Shown piece by piece: positions 42,376 through 52,652 of a DNA stretch of 64,000 bases. The notes under the pieces are model-generated. The model saw only the letters and a list, made by a program, of their open reading frames with translations, was not told the DNA's origin and ran no database searches. Source of the stretch: Adiantum capillus-veneris (taxonomy: Eukaryota > Streptophyta > Polypodiopsida > Polypodiales > Pteridaceae); contig CM043944.1 in NCBI GenBank assembly GCA_014529385.2, positions 56,863,268 to 56,927,267 of the forward strand. Direction: 5' to 3'. The number at the start of each line of letters is the position of its first letter. The stretch's first letter is position 1. A program made the position numbers and the translations under genes.

Positions 42376-43149
42376 TAGCGGACCAAAGTACCACTTAAAA
42401 GAGATGATATGCCACTTAGACCAATGATGGGGGCAAGAGCTTTTGAAAAATGGGGGATTGATTATGTCGGACCCATTTCACCTCCTGCATATAAGACTCA
42501 TGCACAATACATCATTGTGGCTACAGACTATCTAACAAAGTGGGTCGAAGCAAAGGCAACTCAAAAAGCAGATGCCAGGACCACGACACAATTTCTGTAT
42601 GAATACGTCTTTGTACGATATGGATTGCCAATAGAAATTGTGAGTGATCGAGGCACACATTTTATAAATGAAGTGATAAAGATCCTTCTAGATGAATTCA
42701 TGGTAATCCATAGGAAATCAGCCCCGTATCATCCACAAGCAAACGGACAAGCTGAAGCAACAAACAAAACCATATGCACGGTCCTTACGAAGATTGTATC
42801 TAAGTCGAGAACTGACTGGGACCAGAAGTTGCATTCAACATTATGGGCATATAGGGTAGCATATAAAACATCAATAGGAACGACCCCATATAACATGGTT
42901 TTTGGGCTAAATGCTATCTTACCAATAGAATTCTTGATTTCAACCTTAAGGGTGGCTAAGGATCTAGAGTGGACAGGGCACGAGCTTTCTTATAGAATAG
43001 ATGACCTGGAAAAGCTAGATGAGCTTCGCCTAAAAGCAGTAGCTTCTATCTACGCTAAAAAAAGGCGACAAAAGGAATTTTTTGATAAGCATGTGCGGAC
43101 TAAAGAGTTTAAGGTTGGGGACTATGTCCTCGTTTACACTCTAAAATAG
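42376..43149 (+). pseudogene. Integrase core of element B, after in-frame TAG
   Basis: Directly after DDC and the TAG, RTKVPLKRDDMPL continues the integrase without a shift. The catalytic triad is present: ATDYLTKW (D), VSDRGTHF (D) and YHPQANGQAEATNK (E), in DD35E spacing. The C-terminal part (VRTKEFKVGDYVLVYTLK) ends at a second TAG at 43147, after which HAKKLKKRGMGPLVIKDL continues. Both TAGs sit where homologues commonly have Gln, so each can be explained by CAG to TAG. The remaining catalytic residues look intact. Confidence 0.9.
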
Positions 43150-43437
43150 CATGCTAAGAAGCTTAAAAAGCGAGGGATGGGACCTCTGGTGATTAAAGAT
43201 CTATCACCAAGTGGAGCCGTCAAGCTTGCTACATTAGACGAAGAAGAAATGCCCAATTGGATTAGTGGATGCAGAGTGAAAAAGTATCTTTTGCCGCTAA
43301 CCCAAGACATGCTTCTCAAAATACATCAAGAAGAGCTGCGTGTCCAGAAAAAGAAAAAGATTGTGGAGGAAGCGCAAGCCGAGGCGAAGGAAAGAATGGA
43401 GAAAAGAAGACTACTGCGTCAGAAACAGCGCAATGAA

Positions 43438-44573
43438 GGAGCAATAGGAATAAACGCAGTCAGTATAACAGAAATGGATAATGACAAAGAAGAATCCATC
43501 ATTGAATGCAAAGTAGGAACCAACCAAATCAAAGCCAGAGCACTATTGGATTCAAGAGCTCAGCTAACCTACTTTCACTCAGTTTGTATAGACAATTGAC
43601 AAATGACACTAAACTACAAACTGCCAAGCAAAAGTTAAAGAGTTACTCTGAGAATTCAGTCAAAACTGTCGGATGCACAGTTTTACATATACAGATTAAC
43701 CAATATGTGTATCCTCATATGTTTTACGTGGTTGAAGACCAAGCTACACAACAACCATTATTGCTAGGACAACCATGGCAGAAACAATACAATGCAATGA
43801 TTGACTGGAGTTCTAAATCAGTGCTTATCAAATACGAAGGTGAAAGTCAATCAGTTAAGTTCACCAAAGGAGCAGTGCCAACTCCAAAGGACGAATCCAA
43901 CGACAAAAGTAAACAACAACCAGAGAAAAAGAAGAAGCAATGGCAACCAAAAGTTTCTTTACAACCGGATTACTCTTCGACGAGGAATTCTCAACAGTGG
44001 ATAAGGAAGACAAGCAATAATATAACAGCTCAACCTTGGGAAAAAACGGAGTCAAAGTTGGTATGGAGACCAAAAAAGGTTGTGCCAGAGAACACAAAGG
44101 TGGAAAACAGAGTCTTCAATACCAGACAACAGAGTGATTCCAGACAATCAAGGACAGTGAAACAGATCTGGATTCCAAAGAAGTTCTTGACGGCACAAAG
44201 CTATAGCAAGAAAATTTGGATCCCAAAGATTTGTAAATAGGAAATCCCTTCAGTACAATCAACGGAAACTCCTAGGTATTTCAAGGCGAGGAAATCAACA
44301 CAAGGAACAAAGCAGGTTTGGGTCGCAAAGAGTTTGTGGCAAGCACAAGCAAAGCGGAAGCAGATTTGGATTGTGAAAAAGAACAACAAGGTAAAGAAGA
44401 ATCCATCGACTGATTCTACTACCAAAGCATCACCAACCCAAAACCCGACCACTAATCCTTCAATCAAACAAAGAGCAGCTTTATTGGAAAGACTGTTGTA
44501 TCATCGCTCTGCAATTGCATTGGGAACTTATGACCAAAACAATTACAATGCTTTGCCCACAGACACTTCATAG
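43438..44573 (+). pseudogene. Second retropepsin-like domain and basic W-repeat tail, downstream of integrase
   Basis: The polyprotein runs into ALLDSRAQL (43540-43560), a retropepsin start with Arg for the usual Gly of DSG. After a -1 frame change near 43570 it continues NLLSLSLYRQL, then YVYPHMFYVVEDQ and LLLGQPWQKQYNAMIDW, the usual second half of a Ty3 protease. After that comes a basic region with repeated KQIWIPKK, KKIWIPK, KQVWVAKS and KQIWIVKK motifs. A TAG at 44238-44240 interrupts it; the same frame ends at 44573. The regular protease is at residues 900-1010, so this is an additional copy of different sequence. It may have been captured from another retroelement. With DSR and a frameshift it is probably not catalytic. 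Confidence 0.75.
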
Positions 44574-46217
44574 TCGTCCGGGAGGACTCAGACTAGGAGG
44601 GGGGGAGGTATACAGGTATACAGGAGTTACAAAGCAGCTACAAGCGCCAAAAACAAAGAAAAACAAAAATTATATTACAAGGGCAGTGTCTTACATGATT
44701 TTGAAATTTTTATGTTTGATTGCGGATATTGATAATATTTATGCCCTTATATACCTTGTTTTGCAACAAGAAGAGATCAAATGATGAATTTGGGTCTCTA
44801 GACGTGTAAATATCACTAAATAAGAGTGTTTTTGGAGCTAAAAAGCGGAAAAAAGTGGTAATCCAAGTCCAAAAATCACAAATAAGTGTATATTCATATA
44901 CACAGGGTTACCAGCTATTTATCGTGTATGTTTGGAATTTTTTGGCTTCAATTTGCTATTTTCCTTTATTTTTTATGATTTTCTTAATAAAAGTAAAAGA
45001 AAAATAAAAAAGCAGGTGAAATGAGATCAGAAAAAGAAAAGAATAGACGGTGATGGTCCTAATGAAAAAAGCAACCCATGGTAAAAATTGGGTACAATTC
45101 TGAAAAAGTTGCGGAAAGCCTGAAATGACAGAATTTTGGCAAAGTGGACAGATTTCTCAAAAACAAGTCAAACGGAGTCCAAATTGAGAAATTTCAAATC
45201 CTAAAGTGCATTTCACGACGAGATAGGAGCACATGTCAAATTTGGTAACAAGTGATCCGGGAAGTCCGAAGTTTAGTATTTTTCACATCACTTTCAAGCT
45301 CATTTCCACTATTACCTTCTTGGAGAGAGCAAAGAGCACACAGGAGCATCCAACCTTCTACCACCTTCTACGACTGCTACGAGAGCTTAGAGGACACCAG
45401 ACATGAGAGGTAGACTCGTTGCCATAAGCTTTTGATGCTTATCGTTAACTTTTGTCGCGAAAACTGACCAAAACCAAGAAACAAGAGCAGACGGGGAATG
45501 GGGAGGAACGCTAGGTAGGGGCACAACCGCCTAACCAAACCTTGCAAGAACTTAGAGGTGGGTTACCCTAACATAGAAGATGGGTTTCTAACACTCAAAG
45601 CTCGAGAAAGAACGACTTGAAAAACCCTAGGTCAACAGAGCCTGCAAGAGGCAAACAGGAAAAAGTTGTCGAAACGACACAAAACTTCTCAGGAAGCTTA
45701 ACAACATCGAGGGCAATGCAACCATGGAGTATCTCCGGGTTTGGATCACCAAAAGTAGGTCGGAACAACCGATTCGGCTGCGGACACACAAAGCGTCATT
45801 TTGGCATAACGGCTAAAATTGACGACCATATGACATGAAACTTCACAAGCAGCCTCAAATATACATGGATGACTTATGTTTGCAAGCAAAACCCAAAAGA
45901 AAGCTGATTCACTTACCGATGGTGAAAAAAGACGCTTTCGGGCAACCAATTAGAGAAAGATGGAGAACGGGAAGCCAAAGTCAAGTTCAACCAAACAGAT
46001 GGCTTCACAACATATCCAATGACCTGGAAATGCAACTCTCGAGAAGAAAAGTTGAAAAAATTCAACTCCAAGGCAAAAAGACGACTTCGGAGACTGAAAT
46101 GCCTATAAGGGGGCTTTTTAGCTAAACTGATGACCTTTTAAGTTGAAAACTAGTTAGCAGGGCTTAGGGCACTAGCACAAAGCATTCTTTGCACAAAAAG
46201 ACCAACATTTCAAGAAA
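44574..46217 (+). other. Untranslated spacer of element B before the 3' palindrome array
   Basis: AT-rich, with no long conserved frame. An imperfect palindrome of another sequence (GTGTATATTCATATACAC) is at 44886-44903. A 96-codon frame at 45835-46125 includes IYMDDLC, encoded by a 23-bp block identical to the RT catalytic region at 40808-40830. No other similarity to RT surrounds it. Confidence 0.6.
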
Positions 46218-47205
46218 AGACATCATACGCGTATGATGTCTCACAGCATGATTTTCACATCCATTTCAACATTTGAGTGCATAGCCTCATTCCACATGTT
46301 AATCACATCCTATGAACCAAGTATCATGAGAATTGGAGTTAGAAAACCCAAGGAAAACCAAAAAGACGCAAAGTAGGCCATAAAATTGATTTTGGGTCCT
46401 AATTTTGTCAAAATAACTCCAAACTCAATTAACACATCTACAAGCTATCTGGAACCAAAAAGCACCATTTTGACACAAAAGACATCATACGCGTATGATG
46501 TCTATATGCACTTACAGAGCCAAAATTGCTCATTTGTCATCATACATCCATTATATATATCTAATACATGCTACAAATGAAGTTTGGAACCATTTGGTCA
46601 AGTGGATCACCCCATTAGCCCAATTGAGGGAAAATATTTCATCCAAAGCCTATTTTAGCCCAAATCCAACATACTCAAGTCCAAACCAAGATTTGAGTAG
46701 AGACAGTCCTTCACTAGTACATGGGGAGTCCACAGAATCAATCCCATGAAAAATTGATGAAAAAGACATCATACGCGTATGATGTCTCCAGAGCCATTTT
46801 TAACCCAAAATCTATCCAAAATTCATAAATTCACTGAATAAGCCTATCTAAAGCCATATCCAAGCTCATAGAGAAATTTGGTCCAAAAATACACTAAAAG
46901 ACATCATACGCGTATGATGTCTCACTATGTGATTTTGGCACTTCAGGGCTTCAACCACCAAACAGAAGTGATCTACATGCCATTTGAAGGTGAACCACCA
47001 AGTTTTATCCAATTTGGATCATAAAATCCAATTCCCTTTCAAAAATTTTCCAAGAGCCTGATCTGGACTAAACTGGCCAAAACTTGACCAAATGGGATCC
47101 AAACTCAAATCCAAGCATATGATACTCATGTATATACTATCAGCTACAAGCACAACCAATATGAAGTCATTTTGACACAAAAGACATCATACGCGTATGA
47201 TGTCT
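46218..47205 (+). repeat. 3' palindrome array of element B (5 copies)
   Basis: Perfect 24-bp palindromes (half-site AGACATCATACG) at 46218, 46480, 46764, 46899 and 47182; spacings 262, 284, 135 and 283. The last four copies match the 5' array in spacing. Text between copies aligns loosely with it, for example CCAAGTTTTATCCAATTTGG near 47002 against TCAAGTTTCATCCCATTTGG near 35658. All five have an intact ACGCGT centre. The array ends 167 bp before the third frame. Confidence 0.95.
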
Positions 47206-47371
47206 CCAGCATGATTTTGAGCCCAGTTTGCATATTTTTTCACCTACCCTGCATCCTTAGGCCCTGAATAGCTCATGTTTCAATTTTCAAGTCATTTGAA
47301 TAGTTAAAAGCTTCATTTCGGCTTTCAGTACTAAAAAGACCCTAACTTCTGAAATTGGAGTTACAGGATCC

Positions 47372-50300
47372 ATGGATTCCGCCAAGTTATCGGCAACGAA
47401 GAGAAAAAGACCGAAAATCAAAGATGCTCTTGCAGAAGCGGAACCCTTTGACATTCCAGCAGAAACCCTCAAGCCAACCAAAACTTGGGTGGAGGAAGCA
47501 GTATTGGAACAAGAGGGAATAAAGATCTACCAGGGGACTTTCAGAGATCCTCAAGGGCAAGCGGTGGATATACCGATGATCCCACAAGAATTGGTGGATT
47601 ATAGCAGGTCAGAGAACATCAGCAGGTACCTGGAAAGGGCAGACTTGCACAGATTCTTCACCTCGAGACCATCAGGTGTAGATACAAGAAGAGTGTATGA
47701 GTTGGCAACCTCCATTCAGAAGGATGGGAAAGCCACATTGACAGCAATAGATGGAGAGAAAGTAGAGGTACAGATCACTCCACAGCTCATTGCAGATGCA
47801 TTGAAGCTGAACAACAAAGGGAGCTCTGTCAGGGAAAGAAGAGAGGCTATAGAGGTTTATGGGTCCAAGAAACAGAATGCAACTTATGGAGATATGGCAG
47901 ACCAAAGAGCGGCAACCCTTTGTCGACTGTACAACCAATTTCTCCATATTTGTAGTAAAAGACCGCAAAAGTATACGACACCGCCCCATGCCATTGCAAC
48001 TACCATCACATGGGCATTGAAGAGCAATATGCCAAAAGAGGTGAACTACGCTCAACACATCCACGAGCAAGTAATTTCCATGCACAACGAGAAGCCAAAG
48101 TATATAGGAGGAGCTGAAGTTCTGACAAGAATAGCTTATGAAGCTATTGGAGCCAGAGATCAATGGCCAAAGGTTCCCTCCCAGAATGAGTGGCTTAGAG
48201 AAGCCGATGAGGAGGAAGAACAGCCTGAAGTATCCAAGAGGGCGTTCACAAGAGCACGCAGGAAACTAGAAATAGTTTCAGAACCTGAAGAGAATGTGGA
48301 TGAGCCGATTATGAAGAAAGCAAAGAAGAAGGTTGCTCCCAAGCAAACCAAAAGTCAGAAAGCGGCAAGAATGGAAAGACTGGTGGAGCAGTTTAGAGCG
48401 GAAAGAGCTCTAAAGGGGGACTTTGAAGAAAAGTGGGTGCCAGACCCCACTAAAGTCGGAACTAGCTCAGCTAGGCCACATGTTGATCAATATGATCAAT
48501 ATATTAGAGCTTATGAGGAGTCAGAGGCTATACTGGAGCAGCAACCTGTCGAGCCATACACTGAAGAGGAAGTACAGCTTTTAAAAGCTGAGCTGAAAAA
48601 GGACGACAAGGGGAAGAAGAAAGTAGATGAGTCTACTGAACCTCAAGAGAAAGACGGGCAAGCAAAAAAAGGGAAAGCCAAGATGACTGAGGACAATCAG
48701 CCCTCCTTTACTGATGTACCAAGCCCGAAGAAGACGGAAATCATTGTGGAAGACACCACAGTAGAGATGGACACGGCTGGTATGGAAAAGCCGGAGGCCG
48801 GGACCAAGGAAAAAGAGATAGATCCAATTCAGCAAAAGAAAAACGATTATGAGGATCTGGTAGCGATAGGGTACACTGAAGAAGAGGCCCTTGAGGCGGT
48901 TTATGGGATCACCCTACAAAAACGAAATGATCGGAGAGGGACATAGGAAAATACAAAGAGTACAAAAGAAAGTGATGAAAAACTGGACGAGCAGAACGTA
49001 CTAGAAGAGCCGAAGCCAGTGGAGGTGGTGGCCGAAAAAGATTTAGAGTTGACAGATGAAGATGAAAAAGACATGCACATGGTGCATGAACTGCTCAACA
49101 AGATCAAAGAAAGATCCAAGGCAAAGGAAGTGGAGATTGGGACAGCCAAACAAAGGGAAGCCGAAGTGCAGAGGAAATTAGAGGATGCTATGACTGAATC
49201 TGAAAGTCATAAAGCATCACTCTACGATGCGGAAAACGAGAGAGACGGCTTGATACTCCAGCTAGCCGAGGCTTCAAGAGAAGTAACAAGTGCACAGGAA
49301 GCAAGGGAGCGGATGGAAGACGACTTGGAGGCGACTAAAGATGAGCTCATTGAGCTAAGGGAAAGAGTCGCGCTCCAAGAAAGAACAATCACTAGACTCA
49401 GGACTACCCCTAGAGCTAGCAGAGCAGGAACCGAACAAGAGGGAGCTCTTGTACCAGCTCTGGAAGACCAGGTCCGAAGCTTACAAAGAGAGCTAAGATT
49501 AGAGCAAGTGCAAAGGTTGCACATTGCGGAGGGATCATTGGCAGCAGAGGAGAGGCTCACTTTAGAAAATCAAACACTAAGAACAGAGAATGAGACCCTC
49601 CGCAAACAGCTCCAAGATCTACAAGAGCAACAAAGAAGAGAGACAGAGACACCAAAAGAAGAATTAGGTGGAGCAGCCATAGAGCTACCAGAAACTGGAG
49701 AGGCAACCACAATTGAAGATCCAGCCCCAGTTCACGAGGTGGCCTCGACTTCAGGAATCTCTGAAGAAGAAGAACAAAGGCTCCATGACCAAATAGCAAA
49801 GTCAACAGAGGAGAGTGCCAAGGCGGAAATGGAATGGGAGAGGAGACTCCTAATCTCCATTAGACTTCAGGGATTAGACACAAAAGTGCTCCATGAAGAG
49901 TGGATGCAACCCAGCCTGCCTTTCCCTTTGATGAAGTTTGAAGTGATAAAAACGAAAAAGAGAATAGAGGAGGAGCAGTATGTTGCTCTTTACGAAGGCG
50001 ACATCACAAAAGAGGAACAATCAAAGAAGATTGTAGATTCGCAGCCTAGATGGAGGAAAGGTTGGCTGAACAAATACCCAGCCTACCTCATCTACTTGGT
50101 AGAGGCACCAAAGGAGATTCGGGAGGATGCAACCTTCTGTCCAGTGCTAAGAGTCAGAAGCTAGAAAGAGCATGGCAGGATTGCAGAAAAGAAGCCAAAT
50201 TGGCTTAATTACCCCAGAATGCCAGGACCAAAGGCAGGAGAGAGAATAGGTAAAGCCTACATGGTGAAAACCCTAACGGGCACCATCAAGCTCTTTACTG

Positions 50301-50605
50301 GCTCTCCTGACCTTTCGTGTCAGATGCTCAAGAAAATTTGCAGGACTCTCTTAGCTTGCATTGAAGTGTTCACGCCAGATAAAGCCACGACCTCGAGTCT
50401 ACTATCGACCGCCAACACAGTGACTGATATGATGTATGATCTTTCATTGCAGCCTTCTCCAAAAGTGTTGCACCTCCTATACCAGAGGATTATGTTTTTG
50501 CCTAGCTTCCACATGCAAACATTCGAAGAAGCATTCTACACCGGCTTTTTCACCCACGAGAGTAAAATATTCGGCCCAACCTTGACCATCGGCAACCTAC
50601 GATAG
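47372..50605 (+). pseudogene. Third coding frame of element B (env position), two in-frame TAGs
   Basis: One frame of 1,078 codons is cut by TAG at 48944-48946 and 50162-50164; all parts are in phase. It begins MDSAKLSATKRKRPK with a basic, possibly nuclear-localising start. Residues 60-280 (YLERADLHRFFTSRP, RRVYELATSIQ, QITPQLIADALKL) recall the 'putative plant transposon protein' region found in Athila-like elements, a tentative match. The middle is acidic and Lys-rich. A long coiled coil lies at about 590-750 (LTLENQTLRTENETLRKQL). The C-terminal 250 residues are globular-looking and unrecognised. There is no signal peptide or clear membrane span, so it is unlikely to be an envelope glycoprotein. 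A possible splice acceptor (TTACAG, ends 47366) precedes the ATG. The upstream palindrome array suggests a separately controlled cistron. Confidence 0.7.
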
Positions 50606-50681
50606 GAATCACATTTGCAGATGCTCAAGACGACAAGACTTTATTGACCAAGCATAAAAGTCATGTCAGGGACGACATGAA

Positions 50682-50696
50682 CGCGGAGGGAGGGAG
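50682..50696 (+). promoter_or_regulatory. Polypurine tract of element B
   Basis: GCGGAGGGAGGGAG directly before the LTR copy at 50697 is a typical plus-strand primer and shows this is the original 3' LTR position. Confidence 0.8.
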
Positions 50697-50992
50697 TGTT
50701 GAGCCAGCAGAGGATCACACCCACATTTTTGCTCACACTCATCACTTTTGTAACCATTGATTGTAATAAATGTCTTTCCGACATTGATTTTGAATTGAGT
50801 CATTCATTAAGTAACGGGACTCAATTGAGTTTCCAGCTTGTAATCCCGAAGTAATTTCACTTGCTGATGTAATTAGTTAGAGATGTTCTCACCTCCAAGG
50901 CTGAGGTATATAAGCCAAAGTTTTGTAACCTAAAAGGGGATTCAGTTTTTAATCAAAAGTGAGTTTTTGAGCGCCGTGACTGTGTCTGAGAG

Positions 50993-51074
<82 letters not shown>

Positions 51075-51173
51075 TTATCTACTTGCTACGCGAGCTACGG
51101 AGCCGCCATTGGATAAGCGACACCGCCATTGTGTTAGCAACGGCGAGAGCTACGCCATTGTGTTAGCAACGCC
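50697..51173 (+). repeat. Broken 3' LTR of element B
   Basis: The first 460 bp match the 5' LTR through GGCGAGAGCTACG (about 51154). Then CCATTGTGTTAGCAACG from just upstream is repeated, CCATTG appears once more, and the flank sequence begins (TTCTTTGC...). The rest of the LTR is absent. Repeated short copies at the joint look like serial template switching. Confidence 0.9.
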
Positions 51174-51666
51174 ATTGTTCTTTGCTTCAAGTAGAAAATG
51201 AAGGCATGTCAGATTTGCAATATTTGGAAGCCAAAAAAAGATTTTTCGTCAAGCACTACATTCATACATACTGTTTTGAAGATTGCAAGCTTGTAGATCT
51301 CTTTAGTGATGGCTCTTTAACTGCACAATAAGGATTACAACAAAAAAAAGATGTCATCTGCTTAGTTGAGAGCGTGCAAGATCAAGGAACCTTAGCAACT
51401 AGGCTTCTCAAAATTGCTAAGGCCCATGATGATATAGAAAAGTGCGTTGGCCTTCAAGATCAACAACCTACTTTGCAATTAGCTGACAATGTGGGCATCA
51501 GAGAAGACATTTCTCCGTAAGAAGAAGAAGAACAAGAAGACCAACCTCCTTTGTTAATGGAAGCCTACTTGGAAATGGAAGGATGTATGTTTTGAACTTC
51601 TTGTATATGTTAACATCTATTCTTGTTGATTTGATACTCTTAATGTTAGGTTTTGTTTTATGTAGT
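51174..51666 (+). repeat. 493-bp flank, second copy inside the rearranged 3' end
   Basis: Almost identical to 33126-33618, the same length and ending in the same GTAGT, followed by a complete LTR. It includes the same coding remnants of gene G. It cannot come from normal retrotransposition. Confidence 0.95.
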
Positions 51667-51956
51667 TGTTGAGCCAACAGAGGATCACACCCACATTTTT
51701 GCTCACACTCATCACTTTTGTAACCATTGATTGTAATAAATGTCTTTCCGACATTGATTTTGAATTGAGTCATTCATTAAGTAACGGAACTCAATTGAGT
51801 TTCCAGCTTGTAATCCCGAAGTAATTTCACTTGCTGATGTAATTAGTTAGAGATGTTCTCACCTCCAAGGCTGAGGTATATAAGCCAAAGTTTTGTAACC
51901 TAAAAGGGGATTCAGTTTTTAATCAAAAGTGAGTTTTTGAGCGCCGTGACTGTGTC

Positions 51957-52028
<72 letters not shown>

Positions 52029-52652
52029 TTATCTACTTGCTACGCTAGCTACGGAGCCGCCATTGGAGAAGCGACACCGCCATTGTGTTAGCAACGGCAA
52101 GAGCTACGCACAGATACCAAGAATGCGTGCTATCGGCTTTTATGTGTGGTAAGTTCCTACGAGCTTCGGTGTGAGTTTTCTTCCAACTCGTGTGTCGGAA
52201 TGGAGCGTGCAGCATATCAATAGAACCACAACGAGTAGAGCTACACATTAGTACCATCGGGGTCAAGTTTCGATCACCTGTATTTTTTGGCCTGTCTTCA
52301 TACGCGTTTGCCGCACGGAGTGGTTATAGGTTGATTTTGCAGTTCAAGTCTTTAGGGTGTTGTTCTTACCTAGTGCATAGACTTCCCCTTGAGTTTGAGA
52401 TCGATTCAATGATTCTAGATCCTGTTTCGTATAGCATTCGTTCGTAGTACGGATTTCAGTCACTTGCGTATTTTAGAACTCAGATTTGATTTCCTTAGTA
52501 GTGATTGTCATTAGAAGGTCGAGTAGGTGATTTGACACCCACCTAGTTGTTTCCATGCGCCTGCGGGTCAAGCTTCGTCCTTGTCTGACAAATTCTGTTG
52601 TTGGTTGAGTTCTCGCTATTTAGCTTCCGCTAGCGGCGTAACCGGCTTAACA
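51667..52652 (+). repeat. Complete terminal LTR of element B
   Basis: 986 bp, TGTTGAG...TTAACA, followed by GTAGT (52653-52657), which matches the duplication before the 5' LTR. It differs from the 5' LTR at about 15 sites by eye plus the GA-tract length. Confidence 0.93.

Larger units (their letters stand above)
36100..43599 (+). pseudogene. gag-pol polyprotein of element B (two in-frame TAGs)
   Basis: A single frame of 2,500 codons interrupted by TAG at 42376-42378 and 43147-43149. Residues 1-200: gag capsid (FGLTLEGTALTWFQ). About 425-470: two zinc knuckles of CX2CX3HX4C spacing, one residue short of canonical. Residue 906: protease aspartate (AILDSGARVAIATK), then IILGRPFM. About 1370-1620: reverse transcriptase with catalytic YMDD at 1572-1575. 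About 1620-1800: RNase H (HVHIDASAYAIG). About 1840-2092: two integrase zinc domains. After the first TAG: integrase core. The second TAG interrupts the basic C-terminal region. The ATG at 36100 is the first in a frame open since 35939. Element RNA would be copied in cytoplasmic particles and integrated in the nucleus; this copy probably cannot make full-length protein. Confidence 0.92.
33619..52652 (+). mobile_element. Ty3/gypsy element B: gag-pol, extra protease, third frame, rearranged 3' end
   Basis: A long Ty3 element with LTRs of about 987 bp (TGTTGAG...TTAACA) and target duplication GTAGT at 33614-33618 and 52653-52657. Contents in order: 5' LTR, tRNA-Asp-type primer site, palindrome array, gag-pol with integrase, a second retropepsin-like domain, spacer, second palindrome array, third coding frame and polypurine tract. 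The 3' end then shows a broken LTR, a second copy of the upstream flank and a complete LTR. The LTRs at 33619 and 51667 differ at only about 15 sites by eye, so the insertion is young. Five internal in-frame TAGs and one frameshift mean this copy is probably inactive. Element A is an older relative. Confidence 0.9.

Noticed and set aside
42376-42378. Programmed TAG readthrough in the element B integrase
   Set aside because: The stop lies inside the zinc/core junction, where readthrough would starve the element of integrase; CAG to TAG decay explains it better. Kept only as an alternative.
35142-47205. CRISPR-like array from regularly spaced repeats
   Set aside because: Repeats are full palindromes 125-288 bp apart, in a plant retrotransposon, without short uniform spacers or cas genes.
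47372-50605. Retroviral envelope gene
   Set aside because: Position fits, but there is no signal peptide, membrane anchor or glycoprotein-like pattern; coiled coil and acidic/basic regions dominate.
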